From NCBI GenBank assembly GCA_002412595.1, contig DHVJ01000046.1:1-19609 (forward strand): DNA of 19,609 bases. Reading direction: 5' to 3'. The notes under the pieces are model-generated. The model searched no databases. It was not told the DNA's origin and saw nothing but the letters and a program-made list of their open reading frames with translations. The stretch comes from Anaerolineaceae bacterium UBA5211 (GTDB taxonomy: Bacteria > Chloroflexota > Anaerolineae > Anaerolineales > Anaerolineaceae). The position numbers were made by a program, and so were the translations under genes. Of this stretch, positions 8,320-15,854 are shown piece by piece; positions within the stretch are counted from its first letter, which is position 1; each line of letters starts with the position of its first letter.

Positions 8320-8437
8320 GCTTCTCTAATATTCTTAAAAATCCCCATCGAAAAATTACTATTCCACTCCTGTTGCTGTTCATCCGCGCGCATTTACACA
8401 CACAGATACCCTAAAAAGAACCGTGAGTTTAAATAAT

Positions 8438-8475
8438 AAAACGCAGACTGAGCTATGTCAAAGGCTGCGTTTTTT
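8438..8475. terminator. Bidirectional terminator between dnaE and lysS
   Basis: AAAACGCAG (8438-8446) pairs with CTGCGTTTT (8465-8473), with an 18-base loop and T runs on both strands. It serves the convergent dnaE and lysS. The rest of 8320-8490 shows no coding sequence or further structure. Confidence 0.75.
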
Positions 8476-8490
8476 ATCGCGTTTAAATGT

Positions 8491-10014
8491 CTATTCTTCT
8501 TCCCGCTCGCGCAGGTGCGGGAACAGGATCACCTCACGGATGGAGGTTTTATTAGTCAGCAGCATTACCAGGCGGTCGATGCCCATGCCGAACCCGCCGT
8601 TGGGCGGCATGCCGTAGGACATGGCCTGCAGGTAATCTTCATCCATGGGATGTTGTTCATCGTCATTGTCACTGTAAGCACGCCCCATCTCCTGGAAGCG
8701 TTTTTCCTGGTCCAGCGGGTCGTTCAATTCGGTGAAGGAGTTGCACAGCTCCATGCCGCCGATGAAACCCTCAAAGCGCTCGACCACGGCCGGGTTCTCC
8801 GGCTTTTTCTTCGCCAGCGGCGAAATGTCGCGCGGGTAGTCATACAGGAAAGTGGGTTGGATGAAGTTGGGCTCCAGGAAATCGCCGATCAACGCGTCAA
8901 TCAGCTTGCCGCGCGTGGCTTCCGGGTTGGGTGTCAAGCCTTTTTCCGCCATGGCCTTGAAGAGCGTGTCGGCTTCAGGGTGCTGGTCGATGTCGATGCC
9001 GCAAGCATCCAGAATGCCCTGGCGCAGCTCTACGCGCTTCCAGGGCGGCGTCAGGTCGATTTCCTGGCCTTTGAATTGCACCTTCTGGGTGTGCAGCACA
9101 TCCTGTGCGGCGGTGGAAACCATTTGCTCGGTGAGTTCCATAACTTTGAGATAATCGGCGTATGCCCAGTAGAATTCCAGCTGGGTAAATTCGGGATTGT
9201 GTTTGAAGGAAACGCCTTCGTTGCGGAAGTCCCGCCCGATTTCATACACACGGTCTAAACCGCCCACCAGCAGCCGTTTCAGGTACAGCTCAAAGGAGAT
9301 GCGCAGAAACAGCTCTTGTTTCAACTGGTTGTGGTGTGTGGTGAAGGGCTGCGCGGCCGCGCCGCCGTAGATGGGCTGCAAAATGGGAGTTTCTACTTCC
9401 AGAAAGCCGTGACTGTCCATAAAGCGCTGCAGCGAACGCACCACAGCGGTCCGTTTGCGAAAGATTTCGCGCACATCTTCATTGATGGCCAGGTCTGCGT
9501 AGCGCTGGCGGAAACGGGTTTCCGGGTCACTGAATGTGGCGTGCCGGATGATCTGGCCGTCCACTTCTTCGTCTTTGGCAGCCGGCAGCGGGCTGATAGC
9601 CTTGGCCAGCATCTTGAAGGCGGAAACCAGCAGGGTAACCTCGCCAGTGCGGGAACGCGTCAGGCTGCCTTCAGCCTGGATGAAATCGCCAATATCGAAC
9701 CAATTCTTGAATTGATCCAGATTATCCTGACCCAATTCGTTTAAGCGCAGCATCAGTTGAATACGGCCGCTACCATCTTCAATATGCGCGAAAGCTAGCT
9801 TGCCCATGGTGCGGATAGAGCGGATGCGTCCGCCCAAGATAAAATGATCGGATAAGCTTTCGTCCGGATGGCTGTTTTCAAATTGGCTAAAGGCTTCAAT
9901 AGCCTGTTGGATAGTTGTGTTGACTTCGCTGCGCGTAGGATAAGGTTCAATCCCGGCTGCGCGCATGGCGTTGATTTTTTCTACTCGTATTTTTTCTAAT
10001 TCGTTCAATTCCAT
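8491..10014 (-). CDS. lysS: Lysyl-tRNA synthetase, class II
   Basis: 507 residues, the usual length for bacterial LysRS. An N-terminal OB-fold anticodon-binding domain (about residues 55-150, LGGRIRSIRTMGKLAF) is followed by the class II core. Motif 1 lies in the RFMDSHGFLEVETPIL region, motif 2 in FRNEGVSFKHNPEF (from F263), and motif 3 in GGFGMGIDRLVM with its arginine at 481. The enzyme charges tRNA-Lys with lysine in the cytoplasm. ATG at 10014-10012 has an AGGA ribosome site seven bases upstream; the stop is TAG at 8491. It follows greA on the same strand, with a terminator-like hairpin between them, and is convergent with dnaE. Confidence 0.97.
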   Translation of the reverse strand: MELNELEKIRVEKINAMRAAGIEPYPTRSEVNTTIQQAIEAFSQFENSHPDESLSDHFILGGRIRSIRTMGKLAFAHIEDGSGRIQLMLRLNELGQDNLDQFKNWFDIGDFIQAEGSLTRSRTGEVTLLVSAFKMLAKAISPLPAAKDEEVDGQIIRHATFSDPETRFRQRYADLAINEDVREIFRKRTAVVRSLQRFMDSHGFLEVETPILQPIYGGAAAQPFTTHHNQLKQELFLRISFELYLKRLLVGGLDRVYEIGRDFRNEGVSFKHNPEFTQLEFYWAYADYLKVMELTEQMVSTAAQDVLHTQKVQFKGQEIDLTPPWKRVELRQGILDACGIDIDQHPEADTLFKAMAEKGLTPNPEATRGKLIDALIGDFLEPNFIQPTFLYDYPRDISPLAKKKPENPAVVERFEGFIGGMELCNSFTELNDPLDQEKRFQEMGRAYSDNDDEQHPMDEDYLQAMSYGMPPNGGFGMGIDRLVMLLTNKTSIREVILFPHLREREEE

Positions 10015-10031
10015 TGACTTTTCCTAAAAAA

Positions 10032-10070
10032 GAAATAAAAACACCCCGCCCATCTCGCCCGGGCGGGGTG
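10032..10070 (-). terminator. Terminator or attenuator hairpin between greA and lysS
   Basis: On the minus strand CACCCCGCCC (10070-10061) pairs perfectly with GGGCGGGGTG (10051-10042) around a nine-base loop, followed by TTTTTATTTC. This is a strong intrinsic terminator. It ends only about 20 bases before the lysS start codon, leaving no room for a separate lysS promoter after it. lysS may therefore depend on read-through of this hairpin. Confidence 0.85.
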
Positions 10071-10088
10071 ATGGGACAGCAAAAGATG

Positions 10089-10553
10089 TTAAGAAACTTT
10101 GATTATTTTAACTTGATAATCGCCATCCGGGGCTTTTACATTAACTTCGTCGCCCTTTTCATGGTTTAACAGAGCACGACCCAGGGGGGATTCATTGGAA
10201 ATACGTCCTTCGCTGGGTTGAGCTTCCGCTGCGCCCACAATCGTGAAGCTGTCTTTTTCGTCCGTGCCAATTTCCTGGATAGTGACGGTTGAGCCGACTT
10301 GGACGCAATCGCTTTTACCCTTATCTTCTATGATTTTGGCGCTGGCAAGCAGAAGTTCCAAGTCCTTAATACGACCTTCGACAAAAGCCTGCTCGTTCTT
10401 AGCAGCCTCATATTCAGCGTTTTCGATGAGATCTTCACCATCAGCAGCTTCACGCAGACGCTCAGCTACTTCTTGCCGTTTATCTTTGCGCAGGCGATTG
10501 AGCTCGTCTTGAAGTTTGTCGAATCCCTCTTGTGTCAGGAAGGTGTTTGCCAT
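10089..10553 (-). CDS. greA: Transcription elongation factor GreA
   Basis: 154 residues from the ATG at 10553-10551, behind an AGAGGTAGGG ribosome site. A frame extension to 10640 runs through the leader hairpins and is not believed. Residues 1-75 form the antiparallel coiled coil, with the acidic tip GEDLIENAEYE; D41 and E44 match the residues that hold Mg2+ in the RNA polymerase active site in E. coli GreA. The C-terminal FKBP-like domain contains ISNESPLGRALL. GreA enters the polymerase secondary channel and stimulates cleavage of backtracked RNA. It is transcribed from its own promoter through a structured leader. Confidence 0.95.
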   Translation of the reverse strand: MANTFLTQEGFDKLQDELNRLRKDKRQEVAERLREAADGEDLIENAEYEAAKNEQAFVEGRIKDLELLLASAKIIEDKGKSDCVQVGSTVTIQEIGTDEKDSFTIVGAAEAQPSEGRISNESPLGRALLNHEKGDEVNVKAPDGDYQVKIIKVS

Positions 10554-10589
10554 TTTCCCTACCTCTTTCGTGTTTATTGAAGAACATTG

Positions 10590-10652
10590 TAAATTAAAAT
10601 GCAGCCCGTTAAAAAACGGGACTGCGGTTAAAAAAACCACTCCGCAAGGAGC
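10590..10652 (-). promoter_or_regulatory. greA leader with tandem hairpins (putative attenuator)
   Basis: Within the greA 5' leader, CTCC-TTGC-GGAG plus TGGTTTTTTT (10652-10627) is a short terminator-like hairpin. A larger hairpin follows: GCAG(T)CCCGTT (10625-10615) pairs with AACGGGCTGC (10610-10601), 10 bp with one bulge, followed by ATTTTAATTT. Both lie between the promoter and the ribosome site, so they may end part of the transcripts early. E. coli greA is known to yield short leader RNAs (GraL) by leader termination; any parallel is inference. Confidence 0.6.
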
Positions 10653-10696
10653 GATTAAATTAACACCTTGATATAGTGTTGGCTAAATGTTCACGT

Positions 10697-10725
10697 ATAT
10701 TACCATATATTAAATTCCATGGCAA
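10697..10725 (-). promoter_or_regulatory. Promoter of greA (-35 and extended -10)
   Basis: Minus strand: TTGCCA (10725-10720), a 17-base spacer, then TAATAT (10702-10697), preceded by TGG, an extended -10 element. The predicted start is near 10690, about 137 bases before the greA ATG. A small palindrome (10730-10742) abuts the -35. Confidence 0.7.
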
Positions 10726-10758
10726 GCAGCGGCAAGCTGCCGGGATGGTTCTAATGGA

Positions 10759-11301
10759 TTATTTACTTTTGATGTAATCAGCCCCTTTTTTCATAGCCTT
10801 TTTGTTAATGTCCACCATATCATGCTTTTTACCGTGCAGGCTTTCTTCCAATGCTTTTTCAATGCTTTCCGGTTTGAGAAATTTAGATTCTGCCAGCAGT
10901 GCCCCCAACAAAATGCTGTTTGCCAGGCGCTTGTCGCCCAGTTCTTCAGCCAGTTCGGTGCCGGGGACTTCCAATACATGGATATCTTCGCGTTTGGCTT
11001 TACGGTTGACCATGGAGGTATTGATCACCAGATATCCGCCTGGAGCGACCTGGTTCTCGTATTTGTCCAACGATGGCAGGTTCATAGCAATTACAGCGCG
11101 CGGCTGGCGCACCTGCGGGGAGCCGATCTCCTGATCGGAAATGACCACGGTGCAGTTGGCTGTGCCCCCGCGCATTTCAGGTCCATAGGAGGGGAACCAG
11201 GTTACCTGCAAATTCTCAGCCATGGCCGCGTGGGCCATTACCTTACCTGTGAATAGGACACCCTGACCGCCGAATCCGGCAATTAATGTTTCATTCTGCA
11301 T
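10759..11301 (-). CDS. 2-oxoacid:ferredoxin oxidoreductase, gamma subunit (Kor/Vor/Por type)
   Basis: 180 residues. GFGGQGVLFTGKVMAHAA at residues 9-26 is the typical nucleotide-like glycine loop of the gamma subunit, followed by PSYGPEMRGGTANCTV, a near-invariant block of this family that lines the CoA-binding side of the complex. It works with the alpha, beta and ferredoxin subunits encoded just upstream in oxidative decarboxylation of a 2-oxoacid to acyl-CoA, reducing ferredoxin, or the reverse. The start ATG has a full AGGAGG ribosome site. It begins nine bases after the beta-subunit stop and is the last gene of the operon. Confidence 0.92.
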   Translation of the reverse strand: MQNETLIAGFGGQGVLFTGKVMAHAAMAENLQVTWFPSYGPEMRGGTANCTVVISDQEIGSPQVRQPRAVIAMNLPSLDKYENQVAPGGYLVINTSMVNRKAKREDIHVLEVPGTELAEELGDKRLANSILLGALLAESKFLKPESIEKALEESLHGKKHDMVDINKKAMKKGADYIKSK

Positions 11302-11310
11302 GAATTCCTC

Positions 11311-12093
11311 CTAAACCTTTAATTCACTCAGTGCTGGATGCACTTTGTAGTCCCCGATGGGAAAGTAGGGAATCATCTTCTCTTCCATCCACTTTGCGGC
11401 GTTGGCGGGTGTCATATGCCAGTTGGTCGGGCAGGTCGAGAGCAGCTCAACCATGGAGAAGCCCAACCCGCGCACCTGGGTTTCAAAGGCCATGCGGATA
11501 GCTTTTTTGGCCATGCGGATGTTCTTGGGGTCGTGCAGGCTGCGGCGTGCGATGAAACTGGCACCTTCCTGTGTGGCCAAAAGTTCGCTGGCCAGGATGG
11601 GATAACCGGTCTGTTCCACATCGCGCCCGTTGGGGGAAGAAGTGGTTTTCATGCCTGGCAGGGTGGTGGGGGCCATCTGGCCGCCGGTCATGCCGTAATT
11701 GGCGTTGTTCATGAAAATGACTGTGATATTCTCACCCCGTCCGGCCGCTGCGATGATCTCTCCGGCGCCGATGGAGATCATATCTCCGTCACCTTGATAG
11801 GTAAATACAATCCGGTCGGGTTTGCAACGTTTCACGCCGGTAGCCATGGCGGGCGCACGCCCGTGCGGGGCCTGGACAAAGTCAAAATCAAAATAATTGT
11901 AAGAAAAAGCGGAGCATCCTACCGAAGCCACACCGATGGTGTGCTCAGCCAACCCCATTTCATCGATCACTTCCGCCACCAGACGGTGGGCGATGCCGTG
12001 GGTGCAACCCGGGCAGTAATGGGTACTGACGTTTGCCAGGGAATCAGGATGCTGGTAAACAACTTCCATGTCTTTTATATCCAAAGCAACCAT
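11311..12093 (-). CDS. 2-oxoacid:ferredoxin oxidoreductase, beta subunit (thiamine pyrophosphate-binding)
   Basis: 260 residues from the ATG at 12093-12091, behind GAGGAG; the frame extends to 12126 but that overlaps the alpha gene. THYCPGCTHG (residues 24-33) is the conserved beta-subunit opening. The TPP/Mg2+ motif is GDGDMISIGAGEI (from 101), ending in NNANYGMTGGQ (129-139). Only the two N-terminal cysteines (C27, C30) stand out as possible cluster ligands, so the [4Fe-4S] set seen in pyruvate enzymes is not obvious. It lies 10 bases after alpha and 9 bases before gamma. Confidence 0.93.
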   Translation of the reverse strand: MVALDIKDMEVVYQHPDSLANVSTHYCPGCTHGIAHRLVAEVIDEMGLAEHTIGVASVGCSAFSYNYFDFDFVQAPHGRAPAMATGVKRCKPDRIVFTYQGDGDMISIGAGEIIAAAGRGENITVIFMNNANYGMTGGQMAPTTLPGMKTTSSPNGRDVEQTGYPILASELLATQEGASFIARRSLHDPKNIRMAKKAIRMAFETQVRGLGFSMVELLSTCPTNWHMTPANAAKWMEEKMIPYFPIGDYKVHPALSELKV

Positions 12094-12103
12094 TCTTACT
12101 CCT

Positions 12104-13222
12104 CTATCGGTTGATAACAGGTTCAATTCGTTCTATCCATAAATCGCGCGGATGCCCGTTGATCGGGCTGGGGTTGGCGGCGATGCGCTGGATCTCGGCC
12201 AGGATTTCTTCCGGATAGGGCATCACACCGCCGATGCGGCCGTAGAATTCCACGCTGGTTTTGCCCTGAACTACTTTGAGGACATCTTCCAGCATCATAC
12301 CGGCATTCATTTCCACTACCAGAATGTTGTCCACTTGTGCGGCAACTTCCTGCACGGCTTTGACCGGGAAGGGGCTCAAGCTGATGGGACGCAGCAACCC
12401 CACTGGGATGCCCGCGGCGCGGGCGGCCCGCACGGCCGACAATGCGATGCGGCCGGCAGTACCGTTGCCAATGATGGCGATTTTGGCGTCGTCCATGTAG
12501 TATTCAGCGAAACGAACTTCGTTTTTCTCAACTTCCTTCCAGCGTTTTAACAAGCGCAAATTCATTTTTTCCATTTCTGCAGGGTCAAGGTTGATGGAGG
12601 TCAGGATGCGCTTGTCTTTGCCGCTGCCGCCGCGGACAGCCCATTCCGGGATGTCTTTGCGGACTTCCAGCATGGGCGGCATTTCTGCCGGTTCAATCAT
12701 CTGCCCGATGCTGCCGTCTAACATGACTACGCCGATGCTGCGGTATTTTTCTGCCAGATCGAACATGCCGTAAACAATGTCCACGGTTTCCTGAACACCG
12801 GCCGGCGCCATAACGATGGGGTAATAATCACCATGCCCGCCGCCGTGCACCATCTGGTTGTAATCTCCCTGTGAAGGGGAAATCGTTCCCAATCCGGGGC
12901 CGCCGCGTACCACATCCACCAGCACCATGGGTAATTCCGTGGCAGCGATGTAGGATAAGCCTTCCATCATCAGGCTGGTACCGGGGCTGGAAGTTGAAGT
13001 CATGGTGCGTACACCCGTGCAGGCAGCACCGTAAACCATATTAATGGCGCCTAGCTCGCTTTCGGCCTGCAAAAACACGCGGCCGAGCTCGGGCATGCGG
13101 CTGGACATATATTCCAGCGCTTCTGTCTGGGGGGTGATGGGATATCCAAAATAAGCCTGCAGGCCGGCCCGAATGGCTGCCTCGGCGAAAGCTTCATTCC
13201 CTTTCCATAATTCTTTTGCCAT
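12104..13222 (-). CDS. vorB: 2-oxoacid:ferredoxin oxidoreductase, alpha subunit (VorB-like)
   Basis: 372 residues from the ATG at 13222-13220, with AGGAG five bases upstream. A longer frame to 13408 would overlap most of the ferredoxin gene in another frame and is rejected. KGNEAFAEAAIRAG and YFGYPITPQTEALEYM (residues 24-39) are alpha-subunit signatures. RGGPGLGTISPSQGDY and the GGGHGDYYPIV block strongly recall the family often annotated as 3-methyl-2-oxobutanoate dehydrogenase subunit VorB. The pyrimidine-binding domain is N-terminal and a transketolase-like C domain follows. The natural substrate (branched-chain 2-oxoacid or 2-oxoglutarate) cannot be fixed from sequence, so the symbol marks the family only. 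It lies eight bases after the ferredoxin gene. Confidence 0.92.
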   Translation of the reverse strand: MAKELWKGNEAFAEAAIRAGLQAYFGYPITPQTEALEYMSSRMPELGRVFLQAESELGAINMVYGAACTGVRTMTSTSSPGTSLMMEGLSYIAATELPMVLVDVVRGGPGLGTISPSQGDYNQMVHGGGHGDYYPIVMAPAGVQETVDIVYGMFDLAEKYRSIGVVMLDGSIGQMIEPAEMPPMLEVRKDIPEWAVRGGSGKDKRILTSINLDPAEMEKMNLRLLKRWKEVEKNEVRFAEYYMDDAKIAIIGNGTAGRIALSAVRAARAAGIPVGLLRPISLSPFPVKAVQEVAAQVDNILVVEMNAGMMLEDVLKVVQGKTSVEFYGRIGGVMPYPEEILAEIQRIAANPSPINGHPRDLWIERIEPVINR

Positions 13223-13230
13223 GGGGTCTC

Positions 13231-13464
13231 CTAACCTTGTGCTCCGCGTTTTTCGCGATAGACTGTGATGGCTGCTTCTGGACAAACCAGGGCGCAGATG
13301 CCGCAGCCGGTGCATTCGTCTTGGATGAGATGGGCAGGGTGAAACCCTCGCGGGGTGATGATTTCCGCATTCAGGCCAATGACGTGCTGCGGGCAAGCTT
13401 CTATACACAGTTCACAAGCCTTGCAAAGATTTTCATCTACTACAATCGTTCCTCTAAGGGGCAT
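13231..13464 (-). CDS. 2[4Fe-4S] ferredoxin subunit of the 2-oxoacid oxidoreductase
   Basis: 77 residues with two complete cluster motifs: C14-x2-C17-x2-C20-x3-C24-P and C51-x2-C54-x2-C57-x3-C61-P. This is the delta-type subunit that takes electrons from the TPP centre. ATG at 13464-13462 lies behind AAAGGAG. It is the first gene of the delta-alpha-beta-gamma operon, with its own promoter upstream. The enzyme class is generally oxygen-sensitive, which suggests an anaerobic life style. Confidence 0.94.
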   Translation of the reverse strand: MPLRGTIVVDENLCKACELCIEACPQHVIGLNAEIITPRGFHPAHLIQDECTGCGICALVCPEAAITVYREKRGAQG

Positions 13465-13517
13465 TCAAAACTCCTTTAGTGAAAATAATTGGACATATTT
13501 GGTATGAAATCACCTGT

Positions 13518-13547
13518 ATTGTACTATAGGGGAATCAGGGATTGTAA
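13518..13547 (-). promoter_or_regulatory. Promoter of the 2-oxoacid oxidoreductase operon
   Basis: Minus strand: TTACAA (13547-13542), 18 bases, then TACAAT (13523-13518). The predicted start is near 13511, leaving a leader of about 46 bases that includes the AAAGGAG site of the ferredoxin gene. Confidence 0.6.
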
Positions 13548-13614
13548 GTGCCACATATCACTGCAGGATTCTACAAATATCCACAGCTTGAGGGCTTAAA
13601 CAGCCGGGATTGGT

Positions 13615-13620
13615 TATAAT
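13615..13620 (+). promoter_or_regulatory. -10 box of the WD40-like gene
   Basis: TATAAT, 22 bases before the ATG at 13643; the predicted leader is only about 16 bases. No good -35 is found at 16-18 bases (TTGAGG at 13588 is 21 bases away), and only a weak TGGA ribosome site is seen. Confidence 0.45.
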
Positions 13621-13642
13621 CAGCCCGATAACTGGAAAAACC

Positions 13643-15799
13643 ATGCGAAAAACACCGATATTTATATTGTTTTTGACTTTCCTTGCGGCTGGTTTGGCTC
13701 TGGACGCTTGCGCCGGAACGGCTGTGCAGGCTGCTGCGGTTGACGCAGCGGCGGGGGCAGCCGCCGAACCCGCTGCGACTGCTTCTCCCTCGGCTGCCCC
13801 GCAAAGCGCGGAAATGCTAACTGAAGCAACCTTACCGGCTGGCCTGCAAAGCATCACTGCAAAAAACGCGGATTTAATTGATGAGCTGGCTGTTCTGCAG
13901 CCGGACTTTCCTCCTTACGATTTGATTTCTCCTGACGGACGCATTGGCGCGCGCGCTGATTTGCAGGGCATTGACATACTGGAGATGGCCAGCGGTAAAT
14001 TGCTGGCGCATATCACGGTGGATTTGCCGGACTGTCCTTATGGCTGGGACCGCTATTTCAGTTTCAATCAGGACGGATCTTTTATAGCTGTGGCAGCCAG
14101 GGATGCCATTCAGGTTTGGCAGGTTGGCGGCGGTATCATTTACGAAAATCCCTATAGCGATCTAACTAATACTGACAATGACACTTGCGGTGCGGAAATC
14201 CCGCAATTGGCTTTGTCGCCTGATGCCGGCCTGCTGGCGGTCAGCGGCGTGGCAACCAGCAGCACCTCAGCGCAGGCTTATTTCCGCGTGGTAGCTACCC
14301 TACAGAACCAGGTTCTGTATGAATGGGACGGCGCGCAGGATTCGCTGCATGGCGATTTTTACGCCTTCCGCGGTTTGGGCTTTTCCGCCGATGGTACTGT
14401 GCTGCAGACTTTTGATCTCTCGCGCTACAATGCTTTTTCGGGGGAGGAACATCAGGCTTTCCGCTTCTGGTCGTTAGGGAGCTGGCAGGAATTGGCGCGC
14501 GATCCCGAAGTACTCAGTGGATTTCAGACGGGTGACTATTACTATGTGTTTCAGGGCGATGATTCTGTTCAATTGAAAAGTCGTCTGGATGGACAAGTCC
14601 AGGCAAGTTTGAGCGGGACCGGCTGCACCCAGGCCTATCCTTGCGACGCACGCCTCTCCTCCGGCGCAGAAACTGTGGCACTGCTGAATAGCAGTGAAGA
14701 TACCTTTACTTACCATCGAGAAGTGATTGCCACACAGATGAGCATCTGGGATTGGCAGAGCGGGGAACAGCTTTCCCAGGCGGCTATCTTTGCGCGCAAT
14801 TTGGACGGCATTCTGCCTTCTGATGATGGTGACTTTGCCTCCATTACGGCCCTTCCCGTTGCGGAAGCAGCTGTACCGGATTGGTGGACTTCTTCCTACA
14901 ATTTCGCCGGATTGGGAAGTGATTCTGATAAAGTAATCTTCATGCCCCAAGTGCTCAGTTTGAGCACTGATGCCGGTTGTTATTATTGCGGCACCTGTTC
15001 ATTGGACCCGCAGCGTTTGGAAGTGACTTGCAGCGATGCTTTTATCACCGCAGAAGGGACTCACATGATAATTCAAGCGCAAGCGGGCAGCATCACTTTG
15101 CGGGGTGAAGGCGAGAACGCGGATGAAAATAATCTCAGCCTGAAATTACCTGCGGAATATGAAATGGGTTGGGATTTTAGATATGTGGGTTACTCAAGCG
15201 TTTACCAGACAGCCTTTTATTGTCTGGATGAGGACGGGCGTTCGCAGGTCTGCGCCATTTATCAGGGCGGTGAGCGTGAAAAGTTAACCGAGGTCGAAGA
15301 CATTTACGCGCTGCGATTTTCAGCGGACGGCAGGATTGCCGCTTATATTAACCGTCGAGAAAAAGCACTGTTCCTGCTCAATTTACAAACCGGAAAACTT
15401 ACCAAGATGGACGCTTACCAATCTCGGGCCTGGTTCGTCAACCCGGCTTTCGCTTCCACAGAAGCTGAGATGGTTTATGTGGTCCAGAATCTCAATGATG
15501 AAAGCATTCTTTCACTGGAATGGGTGGATGGCGCTGAAGCCAAGGTGCTGCGGCGCGCCACTTTAGATACTGCCGTAATCAGCTTGCCCAGTGCTGTGGG
15601 TTTGGGTAAGGAAAACGGCCTGGTGGCGCTTGGGAGCGAAGATGGCGCTATTTACCTGCTGGATCAGGAAAAGGGCAAGCTTTTGCATAGCTGGCAGGCG
15701 GGCGGTGAGGCGATTATCGGGCTGGCTTTTACTGCGGATGATAAAAGTTTGGTCAGCCTGGATGCGCAGGGCCTTATTCAAGTGTGGGGAATTGACTGA
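13643..15799 (+). CDS. Exported WD40-like beta-propeller protein
   Basis: 718 residues from the ATG at 13643; an upstream TTG (13610) precedes the likely promoter and is not used. Residues 1-22 form a signal peptide. Cys23 follows LALDA, a poor lipobox because of the Asp at -2, so lipid anchoring is uncertain. Residues 25-58 are an Ala/Pro/Ser-rich linker. The rest is built of blade-like repeats with the pattern 'FSxDG..(I/L)A..' and strand ends such as IQVW: for example YFSFNQDGSFIAVAARDAIQ, LRFSADGRIAAY and, at the C-terminus, LAFTADDKSLVSLDAQGL ending in IQVWGID. A cysteine-rich insert, CYYCGTC plus further Cys, lies in the middle. The function is unknown; such proteins are often scaffolds or sensors outside the membrane. 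It stands alone between two minus-strand operons. Confidence 0.8.
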   Translation: MRKTPIFILFLTFLAAGLALDACAGTAVQAAAVDAAAGAAAEPAATASPSAAPQSAEMLTEATLPAGLQSITAKNADLIDELAVLQPDFPPYDLISPDGRIGARADLQGIDILEMASGKLLAHITVDLPDCPYGWDRYFSFNQDGSFIAVAARDAIQVWQVGGGIIYENPYSDLTNTDNDTCGAEIPQLALSPDAGLLAVSGVATSSTSAQAYFRVVATLQNQVLYEWDGAQDSLHGDFYAFRGLGFSADGTVLQTFDLSRYNAFSGEEHQAFRFWSLGSWQELARDPEVLSGFQTGDYYYVFQGDDSVQLKSRLDGQVQASLSGTGCTQAYPCDARLSSGAETVALLNSSEDTFTYHREVIATQMSIWDWQSGEQLSQAAIFARNLDGILPSDDGDFASITALPVAEAAVPDWWTSSYNFAGLGSDSDKVIFMPQVLSLSTDAGCYYCGTCSLDPQRLEVTCSDAFITAEGTHMIIQAQAGSITLRGEGENADENNLSLKLPAEYEMGWDFRYVGYSSVYQTAFYCLDEDGRSQVCAIYQGGEREKLTEVEDIYALRFSADGRIAAYINRREKALFLLNLQTGKLTKMDAYQSRAWFVNPAFASTEAEMVYVVQNLNDESILSLEWVDGAEAKVLRRATLDTAVISLPSAVGLGKENGLVALGSEDGAIYLLDQEKGKLLHSWQAGGEAIIGLAFTADDKSLVSLDAQGLIQVWGID

Positions 15800-15803
15800 G
15801 AAT

Positions 15804-15834
15804 AAAAAAACCGCTGAAATTTCAGCGGTTTTTT
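15804..15834. terminator. Bidirectional terminator between the WD40-like gene and rplL
   Basis: AACCGCTGAAA directly joined to TTTCAGCGGTT (15809-15830) is a perfect palindrome with an A run before it and a T run after it. It closes the plus-strand gene five bases after its stop and also the minus-strand ribosomal operon after rplL. Confidence 0.9.
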
Positions 15835-15854
15835 GATAAGCGTAGTTGGAAAAA

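Noticed and set aside
8455..9258. Long plus-strand open frame opposite lysS
   Set aside because: It mirrors a clear LysRS gene, has no recognisable protein features and no ribosome site; it is a codon-bias shadow.
10015..10090. T-box riboswitch controlling lysS
   Set aside because: The space before lysS is far too short and no specifier stem or T-box sequence is visible.
10554..10640. N-terminal extension of GreA
   Set aside because: It would translate the leader hairpins; GreA aligns from the ATG at 10553, with D41 and E44 in register with E. coli.
11338..12114. Plus-strand open frame opposite the beta subunit
   Set aside because: Histidine/glycine-rich shadow of a well-conserved gene.
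13223..13408. N-terminal extension of the alpha subunit
   Set aside because: It reads the ferredoxin gene in another frame and would be Arg/His/Ser-rich; the ATG at 13222 has a good ribosome site.
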